From: Elusimicrobiota bacterium
GTDB taxonomy: Bacteria > Elusimicrobiota > UBA8919
Length of the DNA stretch: 25,830 nt
NCBI GenBank assembly: GCA_003452965.1
Contig: DMMW01000032.1
Span: 7,508 to 33,337, forward strand
Direction: 5' to 3'
Shown here: piece after piece, positions 15,143 through 22,753 of the stretch
Layout of the letters: every line of letters begins with the position of its first letter
How positions within the stretch are numbered: position 1 is the stretch's first letter
The notes under the pieces: generated by a model
The model's database searches: none
The model's input: only the letters and a program-made list of their open reading frames with translations
What the model was told of the DNA's origin: nothing
Translations under genes and position numbers: made by a program

Positions 15143-16255
15143 TTACCAGTTAATCTCGTAACTAACACTACGGCCTTTGCCGCCTACATAGCGAATAATA
15201 CCTTTTTCCTTCAAATCATCAATTTCCCTGAAAGCTGTGGCTCTACTGGTTTTTGTAATACCTACATATTTTCTTGTAGTAAGTCCGCCTTTAAAACCTT
15301 CCGAATCTGATTCAAGTAGTTTTTCTATGACTTTTCTTTGTCTTTCATTTAAGGTTGTATGCTGATGTTCTTTCCAAAATTCAGCTTTTCTAAATACATT
15401 TGCAATTATATTTTGAGAATCATCAACAGCCTTAGTAAAAGTTTCTAAAAACCAGACAAACCAGTTTGTTACATCTATTCGGCAATTTTGAACTTTTTCA
15501 AGTATTGAATAGTATTCATTCCGTTTTTTCATAATTTGGGATGATATACTGTAAAACCTAATATTGCTTTTCTCGTCCTGAGCAAGTGCCATATCTGTAA
15601 GAACTCTGGCTATTCTTCCGTTACCGTCTTCATAAGGATGAATGGTTAAAAAACGAAGATGTGCTGAAGCCGCGCGAAGGATTCCATCAGTTTTCCCTAA
15701 TGAACAATTCCACCAATCAAGAAAAAGCTTTATTTCATTTTTCATTTGTGTGTGAGATGGGGCTTCGAAATGTATTTTTTCTTTGCCAATTGGACCGGAA
15801 ACTACACGCATAGGAGAGTTATCCCGTAATTCGGCGACATGAATTTTATGTAATCCTGAATATCCTGTCTGGAACAATGCAGCATGCCAGCCATTTAATC
15901 GTTTAAGCGTTAACGGTTTATTATGCGAACGTATTGCATCTAACAAAACATCCACTAATCCATCTACATTTCTTTCAATTTTTACACCAAAACCATGAGG
16001 AAGCCCTAATTTTATTGCTACTGATGAACGCACAGCGTTCCTGTTCAGTTTCATTCCTTCGATTTCCGCAGTACGCACCGCCTCTTCTACTAGTACTGCT
16101 GCCTGTGCCTCTGTTTCGAGATGTATATCAAGAGCGGATACTTTTCCTAGAAGATTTCCTTGTATAAGACGCGCTTTGGAAAGCAACTCCATAATAGTCT
16201 TATAATCAAATTCAAACTTATGCCAATTTTTGGATTCCCAAATATACTTTTTCAT
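15143..16255 (-). CDS. Fic-family protein (class II, N-terminal DUF4172-like, C-terminal winged helix)
   Basis: A 370-residue Fic protein. Such enzymes usually transfer AMP from ATP to a protein hydroxyl. The catalytic loop HPYEDGNGRIAR spans 206-217 with H206 intact. TAEIEG at 62-67 fits the inhibitory (S/T)xxxE(G/N) motif placed N-terminal to the Fic core, that is class II, self-inhibited. The first 60 residues (YIWESKNWHKFEFD) look like DUF4172. Residues about 315-370 form a winged helix (GLTTRKYVGITKTSRATAFREIDDLKEKGII). Its promoter carries repeated TGAAGCGATTA sites, so self-regulation through that domain is plausible. The Shine-Dalgarno is weak. The gene is bracketed by repeat copies B and C. 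Target unknown. Confidence 0.92.
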   Translation of the reverse strand: MKKYIWESKNWHKFEFDYKTIMELLSKARLIQGNLLGKVSALDIHLETEAQAAVLVEEAVRTAEIEGMKLNRNAVRSSVAIKLGLPHGFGVKIERNVDGLVDVLLDAIRSHNKPLTLKRLNGWHAALFQTGYSGLHKIHVAELRDNSPMRVVSGPIGKEKIHFEAPSHTQMKNEIKLFLDWWNCSLGKTDGILRAASAHLRFLTIHPYEDGNGRIARVLTDMALAQDEKSNIRFYSISSQIMKKRNEYYSILEKVQNCRIDVTNWFVWFLETFTKAVDDSQNIIANVFRKAEFWKEHQHTTLNERQRKVIEKLLESDSEGFKGGLTTRKYVGITKTSRATAFREIDDLKEKGIIRYVGGKGRSVSYEINW

Positions 16256-16272
16256 AATATTTTTTCTGCCTT

Positions 16273-16343
16273 ATGAAGCGAATACCACAACTAATCGCTT
16301 CATATTATGATATGATTATAACAAATAATCGCTTCAATTACAA
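16273..16343 (-). promoter_or_regulatory. Fic gene promoter with three TGAAGCGA operator sites
   Basis: On the minus strand TTGTAA (16338-16343), 17 bases, then TATAAT (16315-16320). TGAAGCGATTA occurs twice in the same direction (16326-16336 in the spacer, 16292-16302 after the -10), 34 bases apart. A third half-site, inverted, makes a perfect 9-bp palindrome ATGAAGCGA (16273-16281)/TCGCTTCAT (16295-16303) in the leader, 18 bases before the ATG. Confidence 0.7.
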
Positions 16344-16353
16344 GTATTTAATA

Positions 16354-16391
16354 GGGGCATCTGTAGTTGCTCAATAATTAGAACCGTCCCC
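16354..16391. repeat. GGGGACG-family repeat, copy C, internally deleted (38 bp)
   Basis: GGGG is joined directly to the last 34 bases of the unit (CATCTGTAGTTGCTC and on to GAACCGTCCCC). About 81 internal bases are missing relative to copy A. It lies 10 bases upstream of the -35 of the Fic promoter. Confidence 0.85.
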
Positions 16392-16592
16392 TTTAAAGTT
16401 TGCACGCCCGCCACTTCCGATGCCCGCCTACGTTCTAAGATAACTTCGGCGAGGTTAGAAACGGGATCAGGCGGAATTCGCTTATTCAAATAAACAAAGC
16501 AAGCTTTGCAACTACAGGATTCCCGTTCCCCACTTTCGCGAGGACAAGTTTCACAGGAATGACGAATTCCATTACTGGGATACGAGATTTAA
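16392..16592. other. Repeat remnants between the ATPase gene and the Fic gene
   Basis: No gene seen. It contains GC-rich CGCCCGCC words, a fragment of the MITE-like family (16495-16516: hairpin CAAAGC-AA-GCTTTG followed by CAACTACA), and directly after it a diverged GTCATTCC-type unit running from GGATTCCCG (16518) to GGAATGACG (16564). With 16256-16391 it makes up the whole 337-base intergenic space. Confidence 0.6.
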
Positions 16593-17780
16593 TTATTTAA
16601 ACCACTCTTCCGGAGATGTTAAAAGGAATTCCTTAATTGGGATACCACCTGTTCCTACTAATAAATTTTTTTTAACTTTGAAATTTTTTGAGAATAACTC
16701 CATTCCGGAAAGATTAATCCTTTTTCGTCCGCTTTTAACTTCTATTGCTATAACGGATTTTCCGTTATATAAAACAAAGTCAACTTCACGATTATGTCCT
16801 GCCCAGTAAAATAACTCGATATTTGTACCTTTAACTCCATTTAACAAAGATGCGCCGATACACGATTCAACTAATCTTCCCCAAAATTCAGTATCTTTCT
16901 TAGCTTCTGCAAATGTAAGTTTTGACTGAGCAGTCATCAAAGCTGTATTAAGCACTTGGAATTTTGGACTCGAACTTTTCTGACGCACACGTTGACCGGC
17001 ATATTTTATCAGTCCCGCAATTAAACCTGCTCCTTCAAGTAAATTGAGATAGTGGGCAAGAGTGACAGTATTACCTGCATCCTGTAGTTGACCTAACATC
17101 TTTTGATAAGAAAGAATCTGTCCGGAATAATTACACCCCAGTTGAAATAATCTACGTAGAAGAGCCGGCTTATCTACCCTTGCCATTAATAGTATATCTC
17201 TTGATATAGTTGTTTCTATTAATGATTCCAATATATAATTTGTCCATCGCATATGGTCTTTAATTAGAACTGAACTGCCCGGATATCCGCCATAGAAAAT
17301 ATATTTGTCAACATCCCATCCGAAAGATTTATTCATTTCAGCAAATGACCAATGTGTTATAGGAATTATTTCAAAACGTCCGGTGAGACTTTCACTAAGG
17401 CCTTTTTGAACGAGTAGCGGCGATGAACCAAGCAATATAACATGCAAATGTCTGTTTTCAGAAGTATCTTCATCCCATAAGCGTTTTACTGTTTCAGACC
17501 ATTGCGGTATTTTATGAATTTCATCCAAGACGAGGAGTGTTTTCTTTGTAGAACCGCTTAATTTGATTCGAGCTGTTTCCCACTGTTGTTCTATCCATAT
17601 TCTGTCTTTTAATACAGGTTCATCAGCTGTAGCATAGTGACTGGACATATCAATAGCATCCATAACTTGTCTTGCAAGCGTTGTTTTACCTGTTTGCCTG
17701 GGACCCGCAAGTACCTGAATAAAATGTCTTTTCTCTTGAAACCTTTTTAATAATTCATTAAAAATAAGTCTTTTAAGCAT
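16593..17780 (-). CDS. AAA+ ATPase with C-terminal DUF4143 (PD-(D/E)XK-like) domain
   Basis: A 395-residue protein of the AAA_14/DUF4143 type. Walker A is GPRQTGKT at 26-33 and Walker B LLVLDEIHK at 82-90; LLGSS at 116-120 fits a sensor-1 position, followed by SLTGRFEIIPITHWSF. The C-terminal part carries EVDFVL and AIEVKSG with D334, E347 and K349, a nuclease-like signature typical of this family. The role is not established; family members are widespread, often in laterally acquired islands, and some occur near toxin-antitoxin genes. The frame opens 54 bases further up, but AGGAGT lies seven bases before the ATG at 17780. A pair of overlapping palindromes sits just upstream. It lies between repeat copies C and D. 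Confidence 0.88.
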   Translation of the reverse strand: MLKRLIFNELLKRFQEKRHFIQVLAGPRQTGKTTLARQVMDAIDMSSHYATADEPVLKDRIWIEQQWETARIKLSGSTKKTLLVLDEIHKIPQWSETVKRLWDEDTSENRHLHVILLGSSPLLVQKGLSESLTGRFEIIPITHWSFAEMNKSFGWDVDKYIFYGGYPGSSVLIKDHMRWTNYILESLIETTISRDILLMARVDKPALLRRLFQLGCNYSGQILSYQKMLGQLQDAGNTVTLAHYLNLLEGAGLIAGLIKYAGQRVRQKSSSPKFQVLNTALMTAQSKLTFAEAKKDTEFWGRLVESCIGASLLNGVKGTNIELFYWAGHNREVDFVLYNGKSVIAIEVKSGRKRINLSGMELFSKNFKVKKNLLVGTGGIPIKEFLLTSPEEWFK

Positions 17781-17807
17781 GATTTTTACTCCTATTATTA
17801 TTATTTG

Positions 17808-17832
17808 CTCAGTATACTGAGTAATTTTACTC
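17808..17832 (-). promoter_or_regulatory. Two overlapping palindromes upstream of the ATPase gene
   Basis: CTCAGTATACTGAG (17808-17821) is a perfect 14-bp palindrome and GAGTAATTTTACTC (17819-17832) a perfect 6-2-6 palindrome; they share GAG. The first contains a minus-strand TATACT that could act as a -10, though no good -35 is seen. It looks like a double operator 28-52 bases before the start codon. Confidence 0.5.
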
Positions 17833-17884
17833 AAAATATTTTAAAAGTCAATAGGGGACTGCAAATGTCTTGGGGGGCGTCTTG

Positions 17885-18008
17885 GGGGACGTGGTTAGAT
17901 AGTTAGTTTATACTTTTGTCCTTTGATATTTTTTCACTTTAAAATAAAGACAAATAGCTTTTTATTATCTACTTTTGCTTGTAAGCTTAAATAATTAGAA
18001 CCGTCCCC
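17885..18008. repeat. GGGGACG-family repeat, copy D, with a different middle (124 bp)
   Basis: The first 50 or so bases (GGGGACGTGGTTAGATAGTT onward) and the last 20 (AATAATTAGAACCGTCCCC) match copies A and B, but about 50 middle bases (17940-17990) are unrelated to theirs. A further GTCTTGGGGGGCGT lies just before it (17867-17880) as a partial tandem copy of its end. Read with the genes, it begins one base after the stop of the cyclophilin-like gene. Confidence 0.85.
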
Positions 18009-18009
18009 A

Positions 18010-18378
18010 TTAAATTTTTTCGATTGTTATTTTATCGCCGGCGTGGACTTTTTTCCATTCTTTGGGATTGCCAAGCATTTTGCCGAGTGGTGATACTGCG
18101 GAGGCAGGTCGGATTTCGTCGTCTGTAGATACCGGGGTTTTACCGAAGAACATGCAGAAACAATTTTGCGGAGGCCAGTATCCTAAATCGCCTTCTTTTA
18201 CTGCACTTACGCCATTTTCTAATTTCGCTTTTACAGGTATCGGAAAATAAATTTCTTCGCCCCATGTATTGGCATCACATTCCATGGGAAGCGAGATATA
18301 AATCAGCTCGGATGTTTTTGAGTCGTTCAATTCCGCTTCCATTGATACTTTGCCTGATTTTATTATTATTTTTTTCAT
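18010..18378 (-). CDS. Cyclophilin-like fold protein (TM1367/PF04126 type)
   Basis: A 122-residue protein matching the small bacterial and archaeal cyclophilin-like family by its length and by EGDLGYWPPQNCFCMFFGKTP at 62-82, followed by EIRPASAVSPLGKM. Family members have the beta-barrel of cyclophilins but lack the prolyl isomerase residues; their function is unknown. GGGG lies nine bases before the ATG. The TAA stop is one base from repeat copy D. It may belong with the sugar genes upstream or be the first gene of the accessory island; the neighbourhood does not decide this. Confidence 0.83.
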   Translation of the reverse strand: MKKIIIKSGKVSMEAELNDSKTSELIYISLPMECDANTWGEEIYFPIPVKAKLENGVSAVKEGDLGYWPPQNCFCMFFGKTPVSTDDEIRPASAVSPLGKMLGNPKEWKKVHAGDKITIEKI

Positions 18379-18721
18379 ATATGTTTACCCCGTTAACTTA
18401 AGCCATGTTTTAGCAGAGCTATCGCTCTGCAGCTACAATTTTGTTTATAAGATTAAGACTTTCAAGGACTGGATTCCCAATAACTAAACTCGGGAATGAC
18501 ATTCTATTTCAAGATTCTTCTCCCGATGAATCGGGATCAGAATGACGTCTACTTTGGGATTGCTTCACCTTCGGTTCGCAATGACGGCTACTAAGGGATT
18601 CTTCGTCTACGACTCAGAATGACGACCAAATTCTGGATTCCTGATAACTAAACTCGGGAATGACATTCTATTTCAAGATTCTTCTCCCGATGAATCGGGA
18701 TCAGAATGACACCTTAGGACA
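18379..18721. other. Repeat-filled space between the PIG-L gene and the cyclophilin-like gene
   Basis: No gene seen. It holds a 42-base fragment of the MITE-like family (18402-18443, inverted copy of 6924-6965, no mismatch seen) and two 77-base direct copies of a GGATTCC/GGGAATGAC plus CCCGAT/ATCGGG unit (18470-18546 and 18634-18710, two differences). Between the copies lie two further units, GGATTGCTTC to GCAATGACG and GGATTCTTC to AGAATGACG. Confidence 0.8.
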
Positions 18722-19420
18722 TCAGAACATTTCCAAGTCGTTTGTAACTTTTTTGGGGATGAAATCCGAAGTTAAAAACGCCTCGGCATATTTAGTGTTG
18801 CATAAATAGCCGCGGGCTTTTGCCAATCCCTCAATGTAATCTGCTATCCCGGGTAATACATCCAGCTGGCTTTTCTGCGTTTTCATTGCAGTTATTTTTT
18901 TGTCTATTGTGGATGTTACATCGACCACAATTGAAGGCGAGGTAAATAGTTCAAATATTTCGTAAAAATACATTCTTTGTGTATAGAACGGTTCGCCTAT
19001 GTCTACCAATACCTTCTCTGTTGCTTTCCATCGTGCTTCCTGCGTTAATGCCGACACCACTTTATGGTCACGATGTTTATCTTGATTATGATGTGTAAAT
19101 ATTACGTCCGGTTTATACCTGCGGATTATTCTTGTACATTCTTGAAACAACTTTCTATTATTTTCAACCGCCTGACACGGGAGACCCAAATTTATTTTCT
19201 CACTTATTCCAAGCAGTTTGGCTGATTTACAGCTTTCCCCATTTCTTAATGACGCTATTTTGTCTTTTAACTTTATGTCACAGTATGCGGTTTCGCCGGA
19301 TGTAAATATTACAACAGTTACTTTACTGCCCTGCTTGGATAACCTTGCTATTGTGCCGCCCAGTCCGATTATTTCATCGTCGGCATGTGCCGCAAATACT
19401 AATACATTTTTTAATTTCAT
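18722..19420 (-). CDS. PIG-L/LmbE-family N-acetyl sugar deacetylase
   Basis: A 232-residue zinc-dependent deacetylase of the PIG-L/LmbE family, which removes acetyl from N-acetylglucosamine-containing small molecules. Seen: AHADDE at 11-16 (the AHPDDE zinc motif, with Ala in place of Pro), H12 and D15, and HHNQDKHRDH at 110-119 holding the remaining zinc His and the HxDH signature. No signal peptide, so cytosolic. It follows the NagB-type gene in the same direction; in Bacteroidota these two domains occur fused in one protein (known from the family), so together they could deacetylate and then deaminate an amino sugar. Only a distant GGGGG precedes the ATG. The exact substrate is not readable. 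Confidence 0.88.
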   Translation of the reverse strand: MKLKNVLVFAAHADDEIIGLGGTIARLSKQGSKVTVVIFTSGETAYCDIKLKDKIASLRNGESCKSAKLLGISEKINLGLPCQAVENNRKLFQECTRIIRRYKPDVIFTHHNQDKHRDHKVVSALTQEARWKATEKVLVDIGEPFYTQRMYFYEIFELFTSPSIVVDVTSTIDKKITAMKTQKSQLDVLPGIADYIEGLAKARGYLCNTKYAEAFLTSDFIPKKVTNDLEMF

Positions 19421-19434
19421 TTTTTAGTTCCCCC

Positions 19435-19558
19435 GTCCCGTTAGAGATAGGAAGCGTTTGAAAAATGCTTCCGTAAACTACTAGAAAAATCTATATATTA
19501 TTATCTTTATTACTATTTAAAATGTACTTATTGCAAACAAACTCATCTCTAATGGGAC
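19435..19558. repeat. CCCATTAGAGA-ended unit filling the nagB to PIG-L spacer
   Basis: GTCCCGTTAGAGAT (19435-19448) pairs with ATCTCTAATGGGAC (19545-19558) with one mismatch. The ends resemble those of 8337-8595. Inside is a hairpin GGAAGC (19450-19455)/GCTTCC (19467-19472). It fills almost the whole 153-base gap. Confidence 0.55.
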
Positions 19559-19573
19559 CCACCCCTTCCCAAT

Positions 19574-20317
19574 TTACTTCTTTTTGTTTAGCAAACTGGA
19601 AGATTCTTTGTCAAGGTAAAAATATACGTTCGGGTGCATTCTTAAAATAGACGCCGGATGTTCCGAACATATATCACCTTCCAAACAATTTTTTACGGCT
19701 TCCGCTTTTCTTTTTTCAGGTACCAGACATAGTATGTTTTGGCTTTTCATTATCTGGGTTATCGTCATGGTAATCGCTTTTTGAGGAACCTCTTCTTTTG
19801 TTTTAAACCAGCCTTCGTTAACCTGCTGTTGTTTGCATCGGTCATTTAGTTCCACGACTATAAATGGTTTATCAGTTCTGAAATCCGCAGGCGGGTCATT
19901 GAACGCTAAATGGCAATTTTCACCGACGCCGACGAACGCTACGTCAATTTTATATTGAGATATTATTTTGCTTAACCTGTCACTTTCATATTCCACCCTG
20001 ACCGAATCACCGTCTATTAAGTTTACTTCTCCGGGCTTCACTTTTGTTATGAATCTTTCCCTTAAATATTTCCTAAAACTTGCAGGATGATTTTCACCTA
20101 TTCCTATATATTCATCTAAATGGAACATCGCTGTTTTTTTCCAGTCAATCCCTTTTTCCTTTGTGAGCGCTTCTAAAAAATCAAACTGTGCGGCACCAGT
20201 CGCACATATAAAACTTGCTTTTCCTCGTAGTTTTATTGCTTCTTTTAATATTTCTGCCGCTTTTTTTGCTACTACTTTTCCCATTTCCGCTTTGTCAACA
20301 AATATCTTCATTTCCAT
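19574..20317 (-). CDS. nagB: Glucosamine-6-phosphate deaminase/6-phosphogluconolactonase-type protein
   Basis: A 247-residue member of the NagB family, which converts glucosamine 6-phosphate to fructose 6-phosphate and ammonia. Seen: FHLDEYIGI with D68 (NagB D72), HPASFRKYLRERF, and VGVGENCHLAFNDPP at 129-143 with H136 (NagB H143). Two acidic catalytic positions differ from E. coli NagB: N134 for D141 and D141 for E148. The pattern GENGHLAFNDPP is common in a distinct NagB-like clade, but here its Gly is Cys135. The name is therefore by family and context: a PIG-L deacetylase follows directly. GGAGG lies seven bases before the ATG. Deamination or isomerisation of another amino-sugar phosphate is possible. 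Confidence 0.82.
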   Translation of the reverse strand: MEMKIFVDKAEMGKVVAKKAAEILKEAIKLRGKASFICATGAAQFDFLEALTKEKGIDWKKTAMFHLDEYIGIGENHPASFRKYLRERFITKVKPGEVNLIDGDSVRVEYESDRLSKIISQYKIDVAFVGVGENCHLAFNDPPADFRTDKPFIVVELNDRCKQQQVNEGWFKTKEEVPQKAITMTITQIMKSQNILCLVPEKRKAEAVKNCLEGDICSEHPASILRMHPNVYFYLDKESSSLLNKKK

Positions 20318-20329
20318 GTTCTTACCTCC

Positions 20330-20362
20330 AAGCCTCGTCGAAGTCTTGACGAAGACAGGCTT
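20330..20362. repeat. Palindromic repeat upstream of the nagB-type gene
   Basis: AAGCCT (20330-20335) pairs with AGGCTT (20357-20362), and GTCTT with AAGAC inside. It is directly followed by GC-rich words (TCCGCCGAAAA, GTGGCGGGC) like those at 2786-2897 and 12428-12469. No gene is seen in the 196-base gap. Confidence 0.5.
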
Positions 20363-20513
20363 GCCTCGCCAACGACTCCTTGTCCGCCGAAAAAGTAGTG
20401 GCGGGCTACCATTACTTTTTTTCCGCCTACGCGAAAAACCACCTAATAAAAATCTAAAATTTACTACCCTATTTTCGCTTCGACGGATTTCAGCTCCTTA
20501 AAATTAAAAACAT

Positions 20514-21788
20514 TCAACTTTTTCTAACTTTTGGAGCTTCAACTTTACCAAAATATTTATCTAATGGGACTAAGTCGTTTATTTTAATTGCCTTGCCTTC
20601 TTTAATAGATTTGTTGGCTGCTATACCGATTAATATTGATACACTGCCGTCATATGAACCTGCTTTGTATCCTAACGGATCCGGTAATCCTTTACAAAAA
20701 ACTAAATCTTGCAGACGGGCGTCACCGCCCCAGTGGCTTCCGGCTGATTTCGGTATGGTGTATTCAATCTTCTCGCCTTTTCTGTTATAAAAATTGAGAG
20801 AGTAATTCGGCTCGTTTGCTTTTAACCCGCTGTGATACTCGCGTATTTCTAATCTTCCTTTCATACCGTTAATAGAGATTTTCAAGCCCTCGTAGGGACA
20901 ATGTGCTATTAGAGAATAATTTAAAAAAGCACCGCCGGAATATTTAAGATTAATACTCATTGTATCTTCTATATTAATTTCATCAGCAAAAATACATTTA
21001 TCGCGGTAATATTTATCCGCACTTTCAGTGTCTAAATATAAATCTTTTGAAGGAAAACCACTTTTTGTATCTTTGGCTATATCAAAATAAAACTCACAGG
21101 TATTTTTATACTTACATGTCAGGCATCTTTCACCACGTTCTTTGCGGGAATGTCCATAGAACCGCAAGGAACCAAAAGCCATTAACATTTCCGGCCTAGA
21201 TTCAAGCCACCAATTAACCAAATCAAAATGATGGGTCGCTTTATGGACTAAAAGTCCGCCCGAATTTTCTTTTTTGCGGTGCCACCTACGGAAATAATCA
21301 GCACCATGTGATGTATCAAGCATATATTCAAAATCAACATTAAGAATATCGCCGACTATGCCTCCTTTTATCAGTTCTTTTATTTTTGTCATGTACGACG
21401 TAACACGATAATTAAAAGTAACTACTACTTTTTTATTGTTTCTTTTTTCTGCATCCAGTATCGCCCTGCATTTTTCAGCGTCAATCGTCATAGGTTTTTC
21501 TGTAATAGCATCTATACCTGCATCCAACGCTTTGACTATATATATGTGATGAAATTTATCCACAGTGGTTACAATCGCCGCATCAGGTTTTGTTTCTTTA
21601 AACATTAAGTCACAATCACTATAAATTCTGCAGTTTAATCCTGCCATATCTCTGAATTTTTTAGCACGTAAAAGATTAACATCAAAAATTCCAACTATTT
21701 GTGCTACATCAGAAAATCTTTCCTGTATTGGCTTGGCATACATTAATAAACCTCTACCGCTTGCACCAACCATTACATATTTTTTCAC
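20514..21788 (-). CDS. Gfo/Idh/MocA-family oxidoreductase with cysteine cluster
   Basis: A 424-residue NAD(P)-dependent sugar oxidoreductase. The N-terminal Rossmann fold has GASGRG at 8-13 and the family mark EKP at 97-99; the second half is the alpha/beta substrate domain with GGLLVHKATHHFDLVNWW (H182, K183, H187) near the active site. C222, C225 and C231 with C265 form a cluster seen in a subset of the family and possibly structural or metal-binding. The start is GTG, preceded by GGGGGG at close spacing. The TIM-barrel isomerase upstream (94-base gap) is a frequent partner, as in inositol and keto-sugar routes. The substrate is probably a sugar or sugar acid; not assignable further. Confidence 0.88.
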   Translation of the reverse strand: MKKYVMVGASGRGLLMYAKPIQERFSDVAQIVGIFDVNLLRAKKFRDMAGLNCRIYSDCDLMFKETKPDAAIVTTVDKFHHIYIVKALDAGIDAITEKPMTIDAEKCRAILDAEKRNNKKVVVTFNYRVTSYMTKIKELIKGGIVGDILNVDFEYMLDTSHGADYFRRWHRKKENSGGLLVHKATHHFDLVNWWLESRPEMLMAFGSLRFYGHSRKERGERCLTCKYKNTCEFYFDIAKDTKSGFPSKDLYLDTESADKYYRDKCIFADEINIEDTMSINLKYSGGAFLNYSLIAHCPYEGLKISINGMKGRLEIREYHSGLKANEPNYSLNFYNRKGEKIEYTIPKSAGSHWGGDARLQDLVFCKGLPDPLGYKAGSYDGSVSILIGIAANKSIKEGKAIKINDLVPLDKYFGKVEAPKVRKS

Positions 21789-21881
21789 TTTCCCCCCTAT
21801 AAATTCAAATTAAAATTATAAGTTAAAATAGAAATAAAGATTTAATTTAAACTTTTTACTTTTAACTTTTAACTTGCCTTT

Positions 21882-22706
21882 TTAACTGCCGATTTCGGCG
21901 ATTATTTTTTTTAGTGACTGTATTGCGTTTCTAAAAAGTACATCGCCGCTGATACCTGCAAATTGCGATGAAATGCTTAAATGCGGTTCTATAGAAACAA
22001 AACCTTTGAATCCTTTGCTTTTTAATGCCGTTAAAATTTCTTTTATCTGCCCTTCACCTTCACCCGGAAGTGTTGCTTTTATTTCACCCGGAGCATATAC
22101 GGCATCTTTCATATGGACATATTCAATATAATCTTTTAATAAAAGATACGCTTCATCAAAAGGCTTTATTCCTTCAATAATAAAATTTCCCGGGTCAAAA
22201 AGACATCTTAAATTCGGACTGTTTATTGATTGCAAAATATCCAAACAATTTTTAGGATTCTCTCCGTAAATCCCGTGTTCGTTTTCGCTTAATAATATAA
22301 TATTTTCTTCTTTTGCTATCTCCACTTTTCTACCCATACGACGCAGCACTTCATCCCTATATTGTGAAAGATCAAGATCTTTTGGAATATAATAAGAAAA
22401 TATTCTAATATACGGAACTTGAAAAAAATGAGCTATTTCAATCGCGCGTCTGAAACGAATTAAATGATAATCAAATTCTTCGCTTAACGATATTTTGCCT
22501 ATTGGTGACGCAATCGCAGATATCTTAAAAGCGTAATTATCAAGTATTTTTTTAATATTTTTTAATTCATCGTTAGTGAAATCAAGAACATTCCTGCCTT
22601 CTATACCCCTTAATTCAAGATATTTTATTTCTTCCGAAGCCAATACTTCCATCTGTTTTTCTAATTTGAAAGAAATTTCATCGCCCATGCCTGTTAATGT
22701 AAACAT
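21882..22706 (-). CDS. TIM-barrel sugar (phosphate) isomerase/epimerase (IolE-like)
   Basis: A 274-residue protein of the xylose isomerase-like TIM-barrel superfamily, IolE/tagatose-epimerase branch. Likely metal ligands: E141 in LLSENEHG, D171 in LFDPGNF, H198 in YVHMKD, E240 in VSIEPHL. GEGEG at 215-219 is the usual glycine-rich segment. AAGGGTG precedes the ATG. It lies between uxaC and the Gfo/Idh/MocA gene in the same direction, suggesting a shared catabolic role in which it epimerises or dehydrates a sugar or keto-sugar. It is too short, and lacks the motifs I would expect, for mannonate dehydratase UxuA. The substrate is unknown. Confidence 0.85.
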   Translation of the reverse strand: MFTLTGMGDEISFKLEKQMEVLASEEIKYLELRGIEGRNVLDFTNDELKNIKKILDNYAFKISAIASPIGKISLSEEFDYHLIRFRRAIEIAHFFQVPYIRIFSYYIPKDLDLSQYRDEVLRRMGRKVEIAKEENIILLSENEHGIYGENPKNCLDILQSINSPNLRCLFDPGNFIIEGIKPFDEAYLLLKDYIEYVHMKDAVYAPGEIKATLPGEGEGQIKEILTALKSKGFKGFVSIEPHLSISSQFAGISGDVLFRNAIQSLKKIIAEIGS

Positions 22707-22753
22707 GTTTTTTCACCCTTCCATTATATTTTATAAATTTGTTTCGTAGATTT

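Noticed and set aside
14053..18008. Integron attC sites as an explanation of the GGGGACG repeats
   Set aside because: GTTAGAT resembles an attC R' box, but the matching RYYYAAC box and the paired L boxes are not at the right places, and no integrase is present.
21789..21881. Promoter with TATAAT at 21815-21820 before the Gfo/Idh/MocA gene
   Set aside because: No acceptable -35 at 16-18 bases; the whole gap is AT-rich, so the -10 match may be chance.
21882..22706. Mannonate dehydratase (uxuA) to complete the uronate pathway
   Set aside because: At 274 residues it is too short and its motifs fit the IolE/epimerase branch instead.
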